Notes: generated by a model from the sequence alone, not told the origin. A DNA stretch of 64,000 nucleotides from Pinisolibacter aquiterrae (GCF_019160155.1 NZ_JAFNIH010000019.1:186001-250000); one strand, 5' to 3'. Counted from the first letter of the stretch, positions 45,062 to 54,220 are shown. Numbers and translations are program-made.

Positions 45062-46210
45062 TCACGCGGTCAGAACCACACCCGCCGTCTTCGACCAGGT
45101 GAGCCACACCCGGTCGTCCCAGCCGATCGGCCGTTCCACCGTGCGGCTGACGTTGGCGACGGCGGCGCGGAAGGTGCCGCCGTCGTCGAGCTTGACGTGA
45201 TAGACCGAGGTGTCGCCGATGTAGCCGATGTCCCAGACCTCGCCATGGACCGCGTTCACGCCGGTCTCGATCGGCGCGTCGTGCGAGATCCGCACCTTTT
45301 CCGGCCGCACCGCCATCCACGCCGTCGCCCCGACCGAGGTCGCCGCGTCGTCCTCCATGACGATCGAGACGCGGGGCGCCGCCGCCTCCATCCGGATCAG
45401 CCCCCCGTCGATCGCCGTCACCCGGCCCTCGACGATGTTGATGTCGCCGATGAAGTCGGCGACGTAGCGCGAATTGGGCTGTTCGTAGATCTCGGACGGA
45501 CCGGCCACCTGGATCAGCTTGCCGTGGTCCATGACGGCGATCCGGTCGGCCACCGTCATCGCCTCCTCCTGATCGTGGGTGACGATCAGGAAGGTCATGC
45601 CGAGTTCCTGCTGCAGGTCCATCAGCTCGAACTGGGTCTCCTCGCGCAGCTTCTTGTCGAGCGCGCCGAGCGGTTCGTCGAGCAGCAGCACCTTGGGCCG
45701 CTTGGCGAGAGAGCGCGCCAGCGCCACGCGCTGACGCTGGCCGCCGGAGAGCTGATGCGGCTTGCGCTTGGCGAATTTCTCCAGCTTGACGAGCTTCAGC
45801 ATCTCCTGGACGCGGGTCTCGATCTCGCCCTTCGGCATCTTGTCCATGACCAGACCGAAGGCGATGTTCTTCTCCACGCTCATGTGCGGGAAGAGCGCGT
45901 AGGACTGGAACATCATGTTGACCGGCCGCTCGTAGGGCTGCTTGCCGGCGAGACTCGCCCCGGCCAACCGGATCTCGCCCTCGCTCGGATGCTCGAACCC
46001 GGCGAGCATCCGCATCAGGGTCGTCTTGCCGCAGCCCGAGGGGCCGAGCAGCGCGAAGAACTCGCGCTCGTAGATGCCGAGAGAGACGTCGTCGACCGCG
46101 GTGAAGTCACCGAAGCGCTTGACCACGTTGCGGAACTCGATCAGCGGCTTGGCCGTCGGATCGTTCCAGGGCGAAAACTTGCGGCGGACCGGACCGAGTG
46201 TCTTGGCCAT
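45062..46210 (-). CDS. potG: Putrescine ABC transporter ATP-binding protein PotG
   Basis: The 382-residue ATPase has Walker A GPSGCGKT, Q-loop FQSYALFPHMSV, signature LSGGQRQRVALARSL, Walker B VLLLDEPLGALD and a C-terminal TOBE domain (AVRPEKVRISHD). The N-terminal extension ARKFSPWNDP-like segment and length are typical of PotG. It is downstream of potF after a hairpin. Confidence 0.95.
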   Translation of the reverse strand: MAKTLGPVRRKFSPWNDPTAKPLIEFRNVVKRFGDFTAVDDVSLGIYEREFFALLGPSGCGKTTLMRMLAGFEHPSEGEIRLAGASLAGKQPYERPVNMMFQSYALFPHMSVEKNIAFGLVMDKMPKGEIETRVQEMLKLVKLEKFAKRKPHQLSGGQRQRVALARSLAKRPKVLLLDEPLGALDKKLREETQFELMDLQQELGMTFLIVTHDQEEAMTVADRIAVMDHGKLIQVAGPSEIYEQPNSRYVADFIGDINIVEGRVTAIDGGLIRMEAAAPRVSIVMEDDAATSVGATAWMAVRPEKVRISHDAPIETGVNAVHGEVWDIGYIGDTSVYHVKLDDGGTFRAAVANVSRTVERPIGWDDRVWLTWSKTAGVVLTA

Positions 46211-46282
46211 GGGAACCTCACTCCAAGAGCGAACGGGCGACGAGAACGATCGCGGGTCGGTGGAAACCGAGGCCCAGAACGG

Positions 46283-46309
46283 GCGAGGGGCGGTCTCGCC
46301 GCCCCTCGC
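46283..46309 (-). terminator. Intercistronic hairpin between potF and potG
   Basis: GCGAGGGGCGG pairs perfectly with CCGCCCCTCGC around a 5-base loop. No T tract follows. It mirrors the hairpin after dppA and likely raises potF mRNA above the rest of the operon. Confidence 0.68.
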
Positions 46310-46327
46310 TTCACCCCCTCGGGGGTC

Positions 46328-47437
46328 TCACTTGCGCTTCATGTCGCGCCACACCTGGGTGAGGACGCGCTGCGATTTCTGATCGAACGGCGAGATCACG
46401 TAGAGCTTCTTCATCGTCTCCAGCGACGGATAGACGCTCTTGTCCTCGAGCACCGCCTTGTCGACGTACTTCTGGGACTCCAGATTGCCGTTCGGATACT
46501 TGACGTAGTTCGACGCCTTGGCGATCACCTCGGGCTTCATCATGTAGTTGATGAAGGCGTAGGCCTCCTCGACGTTCTTCGCATCCTTCGGGATGACGAA
46601 GTTGTCGAAGAACATATAGGCGCCTTCCTTCGGGATGATGTAGCCGATCTCGACCTTCTTCTTCGGATCGGTGACGGTCTTGTTCTTCTCCTCGGCGCGG
46701 CTGGCGGCCTGCTTGATGTCGCCGGACCAGCCGATCACCAGACAGACGTCGCCGTTGGCGAGCGCGTTGATGTATTCGGAAGAATGGAACTTGCGGATCG
46801 CCGGGCGGATCTTCTTGAAGTATTCCGCGGCCTTCTTCAGGTCCTCGGGCTTCTTGCTGTCGGGATCGATGCCGAGATAGTTCATCACCGCCGGGACGAT
46901 CTCGTCCGGGGCGTCGAGCATCATCACGCCGCAGTCCTTGAGCTTGAGGACATACTCGGGATCGAGCGCCAACTTCCAGCTGTCGAGCGGCGCATCCGGA
47001 ATGCGCTCCTTGACCTTGGCGACGTTGTAGCCGATGCCGGTCGTGCCCCACATGTAGTTGACGGAATACTTGTTGCCGGGATCGTACTTGGCGAGGATGT
47101 CGGTCACCACCGGCCACATGTATTTGAGGTTCGGCAGCTTGGACTTGTCGAGGGGGGTGAACACGCCGGTCTGGATCTGGCGGCCGAGGAAGTTGCCCGA
47201 CGGCACCACCACGTCGTAGCCGGTCTTGCCGGCGAGCAGCTTGGTCTCGAGCAACTCGTTGGAATCGAAGACGTCGTATTTGACCTTGATCCCGGTCTCC
47301 TTGGTGAAGTCCTCCAGGATCGACTCGTCGATGTAGTCCGACCAGTTGTAGACGTTGACCACCTTCTCCTGCGCCGCCGCGCCGGTCGCCATGGCGACGC
47401 CCGAGACGAACACCGATGCGATGAGATGCTTCTTCAT
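46328..47437 (-). CDS. potF: Putrescine-binding periplasmic protein PotF
   Basis: The 369-residue substrate-binding protein has a signal peptide (LIASVFVSGVAMATGAAAQE) and the polyamine-receptor start VVNVYNWSDYIDESILEDFT. It also has the conserved KYDVFDSNELLETKLLAGKTGYDVV, and MWGTTGIGYN in the hinge area. Length and motifs fit PotF/PotD-type receptors for putrescine or related polyamines. It lies 130 bases after the glutamine synthetase-like gene on the same strand. Confidence 0.94.
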   Translation of the reverse strand: MKKHLIASVFVSGVAMATGAAAQEKVVNVYNWSDYIDESILEDFTKETGIKVKYDVFDSNELLETKLLAGKTGYDVVVPSGNFLGRQIQTGVFTPLDKSKLPNLKYMWPVVTDILAKYDPGNKYSVNYMWGTTGIGYNVAKVKERIPDAPLDSWKLALDPEYVLKLKDCGVMMLDAPDEIVPAVMNYLGIDPDSKKPEDLKKAAEYFKKIRPAIRKFHSSEYINALANGDVCLVIGWSGDIKQAASRAEEKNKTVTDPKKKVEIGYIIPKEGAYMFFDNFVIPKDAKNVEEAYAFINYMMKPEVIAKASNYVKYPNGNLESQKYVDKAVLEDKSVYPSLETMKKLYVISPFDQKSQRVLTQVWRDMKRK

Positions 47438-47567
47438 GGTTGTGCGTCCTCTCGTCCAATTCGGCCCAGGTGGTTCCCCGATGAACCGAGCCTAGACCTG
47501 TTTCGATCGATCTGTCAGCCCCTTGCCCTGTCGCCGCTGCCCAAATCGCAGGCTGCCCGGAAGGGGA

Positions 47568-48941
47568 TCACAGATAGGTGGTGCGCTCCAGCGGGGTGAT
47601 CTCCGCCTCGAAGGCGGCGACCTCCGCCTTCTTGAGATGAGCGAACAACGAGCGGTATTCGACGCCCATCGCGCGTCGAATGAATTCGGACCGTTCGAAC
47701 AGACGGATGGCGTCGTCCATCGCGTCCGGCAGGCGCTGGGCCGGTTCGTCGTAGGCGTTGCGCACGATCGCCGGGGGCGGGGTGATCTCCCGCTCGAGCC
47801 CCTCGATCATGCCGGCGAAGATCGCCGCCAGCACCAGATAGGGGTTGGCGTCGGCGCCGGCGATGCGATGCTCGAGCCGCCGCGCCTCCGCCGGGCTCGC
47901 CGGGATCCTGACCCCGACCGAGCGGTTGTTGTAGCCCCACGAGGCCGTGGTCGGCGCGTAGGAGCCCGGCTGCATGCGCCGATAGCCGTTCCAGGTCGGC
48001 ACGAACAGGAGCGTCGCCGCGTTCATCGTGTCGATCAGGCCGCCGATGCAGTGCTTGAGCTTGCCCTCGCCCGTCACCGGATCGGCGAAGACGTTGTGGC
48101 CGAGCGCGTCGAGCAGGGAGACGTGGACATGGAAGCCGTTGCCGGCGACGTCCATGAAGGGCTTGGCCATGAACGAGGCCTTGAGCCCGTGCTTGCGCGC
48201 CACCTCGACCACCAGACGGCGCAGCATCACCCCGTCGTCGGCCGCCGCCATCGGCTCGGCGCGATGCTTCAGATTGACCTCGAACTGACCCGGCGCGGCC
48301 TCGCTGACCATCGTGTCGATCGGCAGGCCCTGCTGCTTGCCGTAGTCCCAGATGTCGGAGAAGACGGCGCGATATTCGGCGAGATCCTCGAGCGCGTACA
48401 TGTTCTGCGGCGTCGGCCCCGAGGTCGCCCGATAGACCGGGGACATCATGCCGTTGGGCATCGGCGGCAGTTTCGGATCGAGCAGATAGAATTCGAGCTC
48501 GATCGCGCAACACGGCGTCAGCCCCATCGCCGTCATCCGGTCGACGATCCGTTGCAGGCAGACGCGCGGATCGCCGTCGAAGGGTTCGCCGCGCTCGGCG
48601 TGCATGGTCAGCAGCACCTGCGCCGTCGGCCGCTCCGCCCAGGGCACGATCCGGAGCGATCCCGGCACCGCCTTGCAGAACCCGTCGCGGTCGCCGGTCT
48701 CCACATGGAGCCCGGTCTCCATCACCTCGCGGCCCCACACGTCGAGACCGAACATCGAGACGGGGAAGTTGATGCCGTCGGTGAAGGCCTTCTTGAGGCT
48801 CTCCACCGGGGCCCATTTGCCACGCAGGACACCGTTGGAATCGGTGATGAGATATTCCACCGCCTCGATGTCGGGATGAGCGGCGAGAAACCGCTCCAGT
48901 TCCGAGGCCCCGTCGAGATGCGCCGCGGTCGGCTCGCTCAA
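47568..48941 (-). CDS. puuA: Gamma-glutamylputrescine synthetase-like (glutamine synthetase family), copy 1
   Basis: The family joins glutamate to putrescine with ATP as the first step of the Puu pathway. The 457-residue product shows the glutamine-synthetase core: LITDSNGVLRGKWAPVESL, AIELEFYLLD, PGQFEVNLKH, NGFHVHVSL, NRSVGVRIP and ADANPYLVLAA. The likely start is TTG 48941, with GGAG eight bases upstream. An in-frame ATG at 49031 lies inside the operator palindrome and is unlikely. It probably leads an operon with potFGHI and the cupin gene. The precise amine substrate is inferred from the neighbours. Confidence 0.85.
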   Translation of the reverse strand: MSEPTAAHLDGASELERFLAAHPDIEAVEYLITDSNGVLRGKWAPVESLKKAFTDGINFPVSMFGLDVWGREVMETGLHVETGDRDGFCKAVPGSLRIVPWAERPTAQVLLTMHAERGEPFDGDPRVCLQRIVDRMTAMGLTPCCAIELEFYLLDPKLPPMPNGMMSPVYRATSGPTPQNMYALEDLAEYRAVFSDIWDYGKQQGLPIDTMVSEAAPGQFEVNLKHRAEPMAAADDGVMLRRLVVEVARKHGLKASFMAKPFMDVAGNGFHVHVSLLDALGHNVFADPVTGEGKLKHCIGGLIDTMNAATLLFVPTWNGYRRMQPGSYAPTTASWGYNNRSVGVRIPASPAEARRLEHRIAGADANPYLVLAAIFAGMIEGLEREITPPPAIVRNAYDEPAQRLPDAMDDAIRLFERSEFIRRAMGVEYRSLFAHLKKAEVAAFEAEITPLERTTYL

Positions 48942-49020
48942 GATGTCCACTCCGTCGATCGAAGCCCGCCCACCCTCCTCGCGAGGTCCGGTTCGAGCGA
49001 TCGAGTTGCAAGTCGGCAAA

Positions 49021-49035
49021 ATTGTGATCACATTG
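49021..49035. promoter_or_regulatory. GntR operator between puuA-like gene and gntR
   Basis: ATTGTGATCACATTG contains the core TGTGATCACA (49023-49032) shared with the sites at 24091 and 49887. It lies between the divergent synthetase and gntR genes, so it can control both. Confidence 0.75.
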
Positions 49036-49050
49036 ACATCGGACTGTCAA
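49033..49050. promoter_or_regulatory. TTGACA-N6-TGTCAA dyad next to the GntR operator
   Basis: This perfect 6-bp inverted repeat directly adjoins the operator. Each arm is also a consensus -35 hexamer, one facing each way, so it may mark divergent promoters or a second operator. Confidence 0.5.
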
Positions 49051-49097
49051 TCACGGTCGCCGGACCCGTCCGGCGCAATCCCCGAGCGAGGCCCGAC

Positions 49098-49862
49098 ATG
49101 GTGAAACGAACGAGCGACCTCGGCGCGCCGGCGGACCCCTCCCCCGACGACGACCCCGGATCCGACGACGGACCGCTGCACGATCGGGTCTATCGGGCCT
49201 TGCGTGACGCGCTCGTGACGGGCCGGATCGTGCCCGGCCGCGCGGTCACTCTGCGCGGCCTCGCCCAGTCGCTCGGCGTCTCGCCGATGCCGGTGCGCGA
49301 GGCGATTCGCCGCGTGTCCGCCGAGGGCGGTCTCGTCGTCGGCGCCAACCGCCGAGTCTGGGTGCCCGACATGGACGCCGCCCGCTTCGACGAACTGGTC
49401 CGCGCCCGCATCCTGCTGGAGCCGGAGGCCGCCGTTCGCGCGCTCCCCCACATCGACGCCGCCCGCCTCGACCGCCTGCGCGCCATCGACGAGGCGATCG
49501 ACCGGGCGCTGGCCGAGGGCGACGTCGAGGCCTACATGGCCGGCAATCATCGCTTCCATTTCGAGATCTACGCCGCCGGCCCGTCGCGCGTCCTACTGCC
49601 GCTGATCGAGAGCCTGTGGCTCCAGTTCGGGCCCTTCATGCGCTCGGTCTACGGCCGCGTCGGCACCGCCATCCTGGTCGACCATCACGTCCACGCCGTC
49701 GAGGCCATCGCCGCCCGCGACGCCGACCGCCTCGCCGAGGCGATCCGCGCCGACATCCTCGACGGCATGGAGGTCATCGACGACACCGTCCTGCGCCGTC
49801 CCACCGGCTCCGAGACGTCGTCGTCCCCCGAAAGCGATCCCTGTCTCCACGTCCCCGGTTGA
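49098..49862 (+). CDS. GntR/FCD-family transcriptional regulator
   Basis: The 254-residue product has an N-terminal winged helix (LHDRVYRALRDALVTGRIVP and TLRGLAQSLGVSPMPVREAI). A C-terminal FCD ligand domain follows (LDRLRAIDEAIDRALAEGDV, NHRFHFEIYAAG, DHHVHAVEAIAARDADRLAE) with His residues able to bind metal. FadR-type GntR regulators sense small organic acids or amines. The repeated TGTGATCACA sites next to it and at its neighbours make it the likely regulator of the polyamine genes, probably a repressor released by a pathway intermediate. Confidence 0.9.
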   Translation: MVKRTSDLGAPADPSPDDDPGSDDGPLHDRVYRALRDALVTGRIVPGRAVTLRGLAQSLGVSPMPVREAIRRVSAEGGLVVGANRRVWVPDMDAARFDELVRARILLEPEAAVRALPHIDAARLDRLRAIDEAIDRALAEGDVEAYMAGNHRFHFEIYAAGPSRVLLPLIESLWLQFGPFMRSVYGRVGTAILVDHHVHAVEAIAARDADRLAEAIRADILDGMEVIDDTVLRRPTGSETSSSPESDPCLHVPG

Positions 49863-49884
49863 CGGACGCGGCCGCACCGACCAG

Positions 49885-49899
49885 AATGTGATCACATTT
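49885..49899 (+). promoter_or_regulatory. GntR operator before the second synthetase gene
   Basis: AATGTGATCACATTT is identical over 15 bases to the site before the aldehyde dehydrogenase. It ends 16 bases before ATG 49916, so binding would block transcription or initiation directly. Confidence 0.75.
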
Positions 49900-49915
49900 T
49901 TCGAAAAGGTGGCCC

Positions 49916-51313
49916 ATGGCCAAGAAGAAGAAATCGTCTGCTTCGACCTCCGACTTGCGCGGCGTCGCCGACGCGTCCGCCGCCGCCGACTGGCTCGAGG
50001 ATCGCGGCCTCGAGGACATCGAGTGCATCGTGCCCGACATGTCGGGCGTGGCGCGCGGCAAGATGATGCCGGTCTCGAAGTTCATCGACGCCCCGACCAT
50101 GTCGATCCCGGGCTCGATCTTCACCCAGACCATCACCGGCGACTACCCGGACGACGACGACGCCTTCCAGATCGACGCCGCCGACAGCGACATCAAGCTG
50201 GTGCCGGACTATTCGACCCTCGCGGTCGTGCCCTGGGCCTCCGACCCGACCGGCCAGATCATCCACGACGCCTATCACCAGGACGGACGGCCGGTGGAGA
50301 TCGCGCCCCGTCAGCTCCTGCGCCGGATCATCGGCCTCTACGAGCACAAGGGCTGGAAGCCGGTGGTGGCGCCCGAGCTCGAGTTCTATCTGGTCGAGCG
50401 CAATCAGGATCCCGACTATCCCCTGAAGCCCCCGGTCGGCCGCTCCGGCCGTCCCGAGAGCGGGCGCCAGTCCTATTCGATCGCCGCCGTCAACGAGTTC
50501 GACGATCTCTTCGACGACATCTACGACTTCTCCGAGGCCCAGGGGCTCGAGATCGACACCCTCATCCACGAGGAGGGCGTCGCCCAGATGGAGATCAACC
50601 TGCGCCACGGCGACCCGCTGGCGCTGGCCGATCAGGTCTTCCTGTTCAAGCGCACCATCCGCGAGGCGGCGGTGCGCCACGACATGTACGCGACCTTCAT
50701 GGCCAAGCCGATCGCCGACGAGCCCGGCTCGGCCATGCACATCCACCAGTCGGTGGTCGACCTCGAGACCGGCGAGAACATCTTCTCCAACGCCGACGGC
50801 GGCCCGACCCGCGAGTTCTTCCACTTCATCGGCGGCCAGCAGAAGTTCCTGCCCAACGTGATGTGCATGCTCGCGCCCTACGTGAACTCCTATCGCCGCC
50901 TGATGCGCAAGTCGGCCGCCCCGGTGAACGTCCACTGGGGTTACGACAACCGCACCGTGGGCCTGCGCATCCCCAATTCCGGCCCCGGCGCCCGCCGCGT
51001 CGAGAACCGGGTGCCGTCGTCGGACGCCAACCCCTATCTGGCGCTCGCCGCCTCGCTCGCCTGCGGCTACATCGGCATGGTCAACGGGTTGAACCCCGGT
51101 GATCCCGTCGAGGGCTCGGCCTACGACCTCGACTTCGGCCTACCGCGCGGCCTGCTCGAGGCCGTCGCCCTGTTCGAGGAGAGCGAGGAACTGGTCGAGA
51201 TCTTCGGCAACAGCTTCTCCTCGACCTATCGGGCGATCAAACAGGCCGAATTCGAGACCTTCATGCGGGTGATCAGCCCGTGGGAACGCGAATATCTGCT
51301 GCTGAACGTGTGA
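49916..51313 (+). CDS. puuA: Gamma-glutamylputrescine synthetase-like (glutamine synthetase family), copy 2
   Basis: The 465-residue product is a glutamine-synthetase homologue of the PuuA branch: DIECIVPDMSGVARGKMMPV, APELEFYLVE, GVAQMEINLRHG, GSAMHIHQSV, YDNRTVGLRIP and SSDANPYLALAASLA. A Lys-rich N-terminus (AKKKKSS) precedes the domain. It is only distantly similar to the copy at 47568 and may act on a different amine. It heads a run with the aminotransferase and PuuB-like oxidase, separated from them by a long inverted repeat. Confidence 0.88.
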   Translation: MAKKKKSSASTSDLRGVADASAAADWLEDRGLEDIECIVPDMSGVARGKMMPVSKFIDAPTMSIPGSIFTQTITGDYPDDDDAFQIDAADSDIKLVPDYSTLAVVPWASDPTGQIIHDAYHQDGRPVEIAPRQLLRRIIGLYEHKGWKPVVAPELEFYLVERNQDPDYPLKPPVGRSGRPESGRQSYSIAAVNEFDDLFDDIYDFSEAQGLEIDTLIHEEGVAQMEINLRHGDPLALADQVFLFKRTIREAAVRHDMYATFMAKPIADEPGSAMHIHQSVVDLETGENIFSNADGGPTREFFHFIGGQQKFLPNVMCMLAPYVNSYRRLMRKSAAPVNVHWGYDNRTVGLRIPNSGPGARRVENRVPSSDANPYLALAASLACGYIGMVNGLNPGDPVEGSAYDLDFGLPRGLLEAVALFEESEELVEIFGNSFSSTYRAIKQAEFETFMRVISPWEREYLLLNV

Positions 51314-51317
51314 GGCT

Positions 51318-51395
51318 CGTAGGGCGGATCAGGCGAAGCCGTAATCCGCCCTCGACGCCCGAGGTGGACCGTGGCTTCGCCTGATCCGCCCTACG
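51318..51395. repeat. REP-like long inverted repeat after the second synthetase
   Basis: The 23 bases at 51318-51340 are exactly complementary to 51373-51395 (arms GTAGGGCGGATCAGGCGAAG and its complement). A nested AGGGCGGAT/AATCCGCCCT dyad lies in the left half. The GTAGGGCGGAT...AATCCGCC type of sequence is a dispersed repeat in many proteobacteria. It fills the gap between two genes of the putrescine run. Confidence 0.8.
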
Positions 51396-51482
51396 GTTTT
51401 GAAGCCGACCCTGCCCTCCCCCGCCGAGCTCCGTTCGGCGGAACCGTCTCTCGTCGTCCTCTCTTCGGAGACCCACCCCGAA

Positions 51483-52868
51483 ATGACCGCCTCCAACGTC
51501 TATCCGACCGCAGAACTCCAGGCCCTCGACAGCGCCCATTACCTGCACCCCTTCACCGACTTCGGCGCCCTGGCGAAAGAGGGCAGCCGCGTCATGGTCA
51601 AGGGCGACGGCGTCTGGCTGACGGATTCCGACGGCAACCGCTATCTCGACGGCATGGCCGGGCTCTGGTGCACCAACGTCGGCCACGGCCGCGCCGAGAT
51701 CGCGGAAGCCGCGCACGAACAGATGCTCGAACTCGCCTATTACAATTCCTTCTTCAAGACCTCGAACGCGCCCGCCATCCGCCTCGCCGACAAGCTCGCC
51801 TCGATCGCGCCCGCGCATATCGAGCGCGTCTTCTTCTGCGGCTCCGGCTCGGAGGCCAACGACACGGTCTTCCGCATGGTCCGCCACTATTGGGCGATCA
51901 AGGGCGAGCCCGCGAAGCAGCACTTCATCTCGCGGCGCAACGGCTACCACGGCTCCACCGTCGCCGCCGCCTCGCTCGGCGGCATGAAGCCGATGCACGG
52001 CCAGGGCGGCCTGATCCCCGGCATCTCCCACATCCCCCAGCCCTATTGGTTCGGCGAGGGCGGCGACATGTCGCCGGCCGAATTCGGCCTGTGGGCCGCC
52101 CGCGAGCTCGAGCGCGAGATCGAGCGGATCGGCGAGGAGAACGTCGCCGCCTTCATCGCCGAGCCGATTCAAGGCGCCGGCGGCGTCATCATCCCGCCCG
52201 AGACCTATTGGCCCGAGATCAAGCGCATCTGCGCGCGCCACGAGATCCTCTTGGTGGTCGACGAGGTCATCTGCGGCTTCGGCCGCACCGGGTCGTGGTT
52301 CGGCGCCGACACCTACGACGTCCAGGCCGATCTGCAGCCGATCGCCAAGGGCCTCACCTCCGGCTATCTGCCGATGGGCGGCGTCATGGTCTCCGGCAAG
52401 GTCGCGAGCGTGCTCGATCAGGGCGGCGAGTTCTATCACGGCTACACCTATTCCGGTCACCCGACCTGCGCCGCCGCGGCGCTGGCCAACCTCGCCATCA
52501 TCGAGCGCGAGAACCTGGTCGCCCGCGTCCGCGACGACATCGGCCCCTATCTCCAGAGCCGCTGGGCGAAGCTCGGCGATCACCCGCTGGTCGGCGAAGC
52601 CCGCATGAAGGGCCTGATGGGCGCCCTCGAACTGGTTCCCGCCAAGCCCTCGCGCAGCGAGAAGTTCGCCGACGAGGGCAAGGTCGGCACCATCGCCCGC
52701 GACCTCTCCTTCAAGAACGGCCTGATCATGCGCGCGGTGCGCGACAGCCTGATCCTGTCGCCGCCCTTGACGCTCTCCCACGACGAGGCCGACCAGTTGG
52801 TCGCCCTCGCCGAGAAGACTCTGAACGACACCTGGATGGTCTTGAAGAAGGACGGCCTCGTGAAATGA
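51483..52868 (+). CDS. Class III aminotransferase, probable putrescine/omega-amine:pyruvate type
   Basis: The 461-residue product is a PLP class III aminotransferase: LDGMAGLWCTNVGHGRAEIA, FFCGSGSEANDTVFRMVRHY, RRNGYHGSTVAAASLGG, VDEVICGFGRTGSWFG and the PLP lysine in AKGLTSGYLPMGG. It resembles SpuC-type enzymes that move the amino group of putrescine or GABA to pyruvate. ATG 51483 gives the family length; a TTG at 51399 would begin right beside the inverted repeat and is less likely. It is followed by the PuuB-like oxidase. Confidence 0.9.
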   Translation: MTASNVYPTAELQALDSAHYLHPFTDFGALAKEGSRVMVKGDGVWLTDSDGNRYLDGMAGLWCTNVGHGRAEIAEAAHEQMLELAYYNSFFKTSNAPAIRLADKLASIAPAHIERVFFCGSGSEANDTVFRMVRHYWAIKGEPAKQHFISRRNGYHGSTVAAASLGGMKPMHGQGGLIPGISHIPQPYWFGEGGDMSPAEFGLWAARELEREIERIGEENVAAFIAEPIQGAGGVIIPPETYWPEIKRICARHEILLVVDEVICGFGRTGSWFGADTYDVQADLQPIAKGLTSGYLPMGGVMVSGKVASVLDQGGEFYHGYTYSGHPTCAAAALANLAIIERENLVARVRDDIGPYLQSRWAKLGDHPLVGEARMKGLMGALELVPAKPSRSEKFADEGKVGTIARDLSFKNGLIMRAVRDSLILSPPLTLSHDEADQLVALAEKTLNDTWMVLKKDGLVK

Positions 52869-52933
52869 TGCCTTCGGCCGGGCGGCTCCCCGCCCGGCCG
52901 CGCCCCGAGGATCCGGCCCACGGAACCCGATCG

Positions 52934-54220
52934 ATGACCGCGACCGCCTATCCGCCCTCCTACTACGCCGCCACCGCCCACGAGGCTCCCGAGCGGCCGC
53001 CCCTCGACGGCGACGTCTCCTGCGACGTCTGCGTGATCGGCGCCGGCTACACCGGCCTCTCGACGGCGCTGCATCTGGCGAAGAAGGGCCGCAGGGTGGT
53101 GGTGATCGAGGCCGAGCGGGTCGGCTGGGGCGCCTCCGGGCGCAACGGCGGCCAGCTCCATTCCGGCCAGCGCCGCGACCAGGAGACGCTCGAGGCGTGG
53201 TTCGGCGAGGCCCGCGCCCATGCCCTCTTCGAACTGGCGGAAGAGGCCAAGCGTACCGTCAAGTCGCTGATCGCCACTCACGCCATCGACTGCGACTGGC
53301 GCGACGGACTGATCCACGCGGTCCACAAGAAGTCGTGGCTGCACTCCGCCAATGCCGAGGTCGAGCATCTGATGGCGCGCTACGGTTACGAGGGCACGTC
53401 CTTCCTCGACGCCGAGGCGCTGACGCGCGCGATCGGCACCGACGTCTACCACGGCGGCTGGCGCGACGGCACCGCCGGCCATCTCCACCCGCTCAACTAC
53501 GCCCTCGGCCTCGCCCGCGCCTGCGAGGAGGCCGGCGTGCGCATCTGCGAGGGCACCCGCGCCACCGCGATCGAATCCGACGGCGGCGGCCACCGCCGCG
53601 TCGTCACGCCGACCGGGGCGATCGCCTCGCCCGACGTGGTGATCGCCGCCAACGGCTATCTCGAAGGGCTCGAGCGCGACGTCGACGCCCACGTCATGCC
53701 GATCCGCAACTACGTGCTGGCGACCGAGCCGCTCGGCCACCGCGCCTCGCGTCTGATCCCCTTCCGCGAGGCGGTCGCCGACAGCCGCTTCGTCGTGCAC
53801 TATTGGCGCATTTCCAGCGACGGCCGCATGATCTTCGGCGGCGGCGAGACCTATGGCCGAACCGAGCCGAAGGATCTGAAGGGCTTCGTCCGCGCCCACA
53901 TGCTGAAGGTTTACCCCGACCTCGCCGACGTCGCGATCGACTACGCCTGGGGCGGCACGCTCGCGGTCACCATGAACCGCATGCCCTATTTCCGGCGGCT
54001 GCGCCCGGGCGTCTACACCGCCTCGGGCTATTCCGGCCACGGGGTGGCGATCGCCACCTTCGCCGGCAAGCTTCTCGCCGAGGCGATCGAGGGCGACACC
54101 TCGCGCTTCGACCTGATGGCCTCGATCCCCGCCAAGACCTTCCCGGGCGGGCGCTGGCTGCGCCACCCCACCCTGGTGCTGGCGATGAGCTGGTTCGCCC
54201 TGCGCGATCGGCTCGGCTGA
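52934..54220 (+). CDS. puuB: FAD-dependent gamma-glutamylputrescine oxidase-like protein
   Basis: The 428-residue product is a DAO-family flavoenzyme: CDVCVIGAGYTGLSTALHLA (FAD dinucleotide motif, about residue 36), GWGASGRNGGQLHSGQ, the TAGHLHPLNYALGLARACEE region, and a C-terminal YTASGYSGHGVAIATFAGKL. Length and motifs match PuuB, which oxidises gamma-glutamylputrescine to the aldehyde. The aldehyde would be the substrate of the dehydrogenase at 22.6 kb. ATG 52934 is chosen; ATG 52865, overlapping the aminotransferase stop, would add a Pro-rich tail. Its stop codon lies in the loop of the terminator hairpin. Confidence 0.9.
   Translation: MTATAYPPSYYAATAHEAPERPPLDGDVSCDVCVIGAGYTGLSTALHLAKKGRRVVVIEAERVGWGASGRNGGQLHSGQRRDQETLEAWFGEARAHALFELAEEAKRTVKSLIATHAIDCDWRDGLIHAVHKKSWLHSANAEVEHLMARYGYEGTSFLDAEALTRAIGTDVYHGGWRDGTAGHLHPLNYALGLARACEEAGVRICEGTRATAIESDGGGHRRVVTPTGAIASPDVVIAANGYLEGLERDVDAHVMPIRNYVLATEPLGHRASRLIPFREAVADSRFVVHYWRISSDGRMIFGGGETYGRTEPKDLKGFVRAHMLKVYPDLADVAIDYAWGGTLAVTMNRMPYFRRLRPGVYTASGYSGHGVAIATFAGKLLAEAIEGDTSRFDLMASIPAKTFPGGRWLRHPTLVLAMSWFALRDRLG

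Noticed and set aside
45197-47599. An 800-codon plus-strand frame antisense to potG and potF.
   Set aside because: Artefact of high GC; the minus-strand transporter genes are clear.
48942-49031. An ATG start for the first puuA-like gene at 49031.
   Set aside because: The codon is inside the operator palindrome TGTGATCACA, and the added residues do not resemble the family N-terminus. TTG 48941 has a proper ribosome site.
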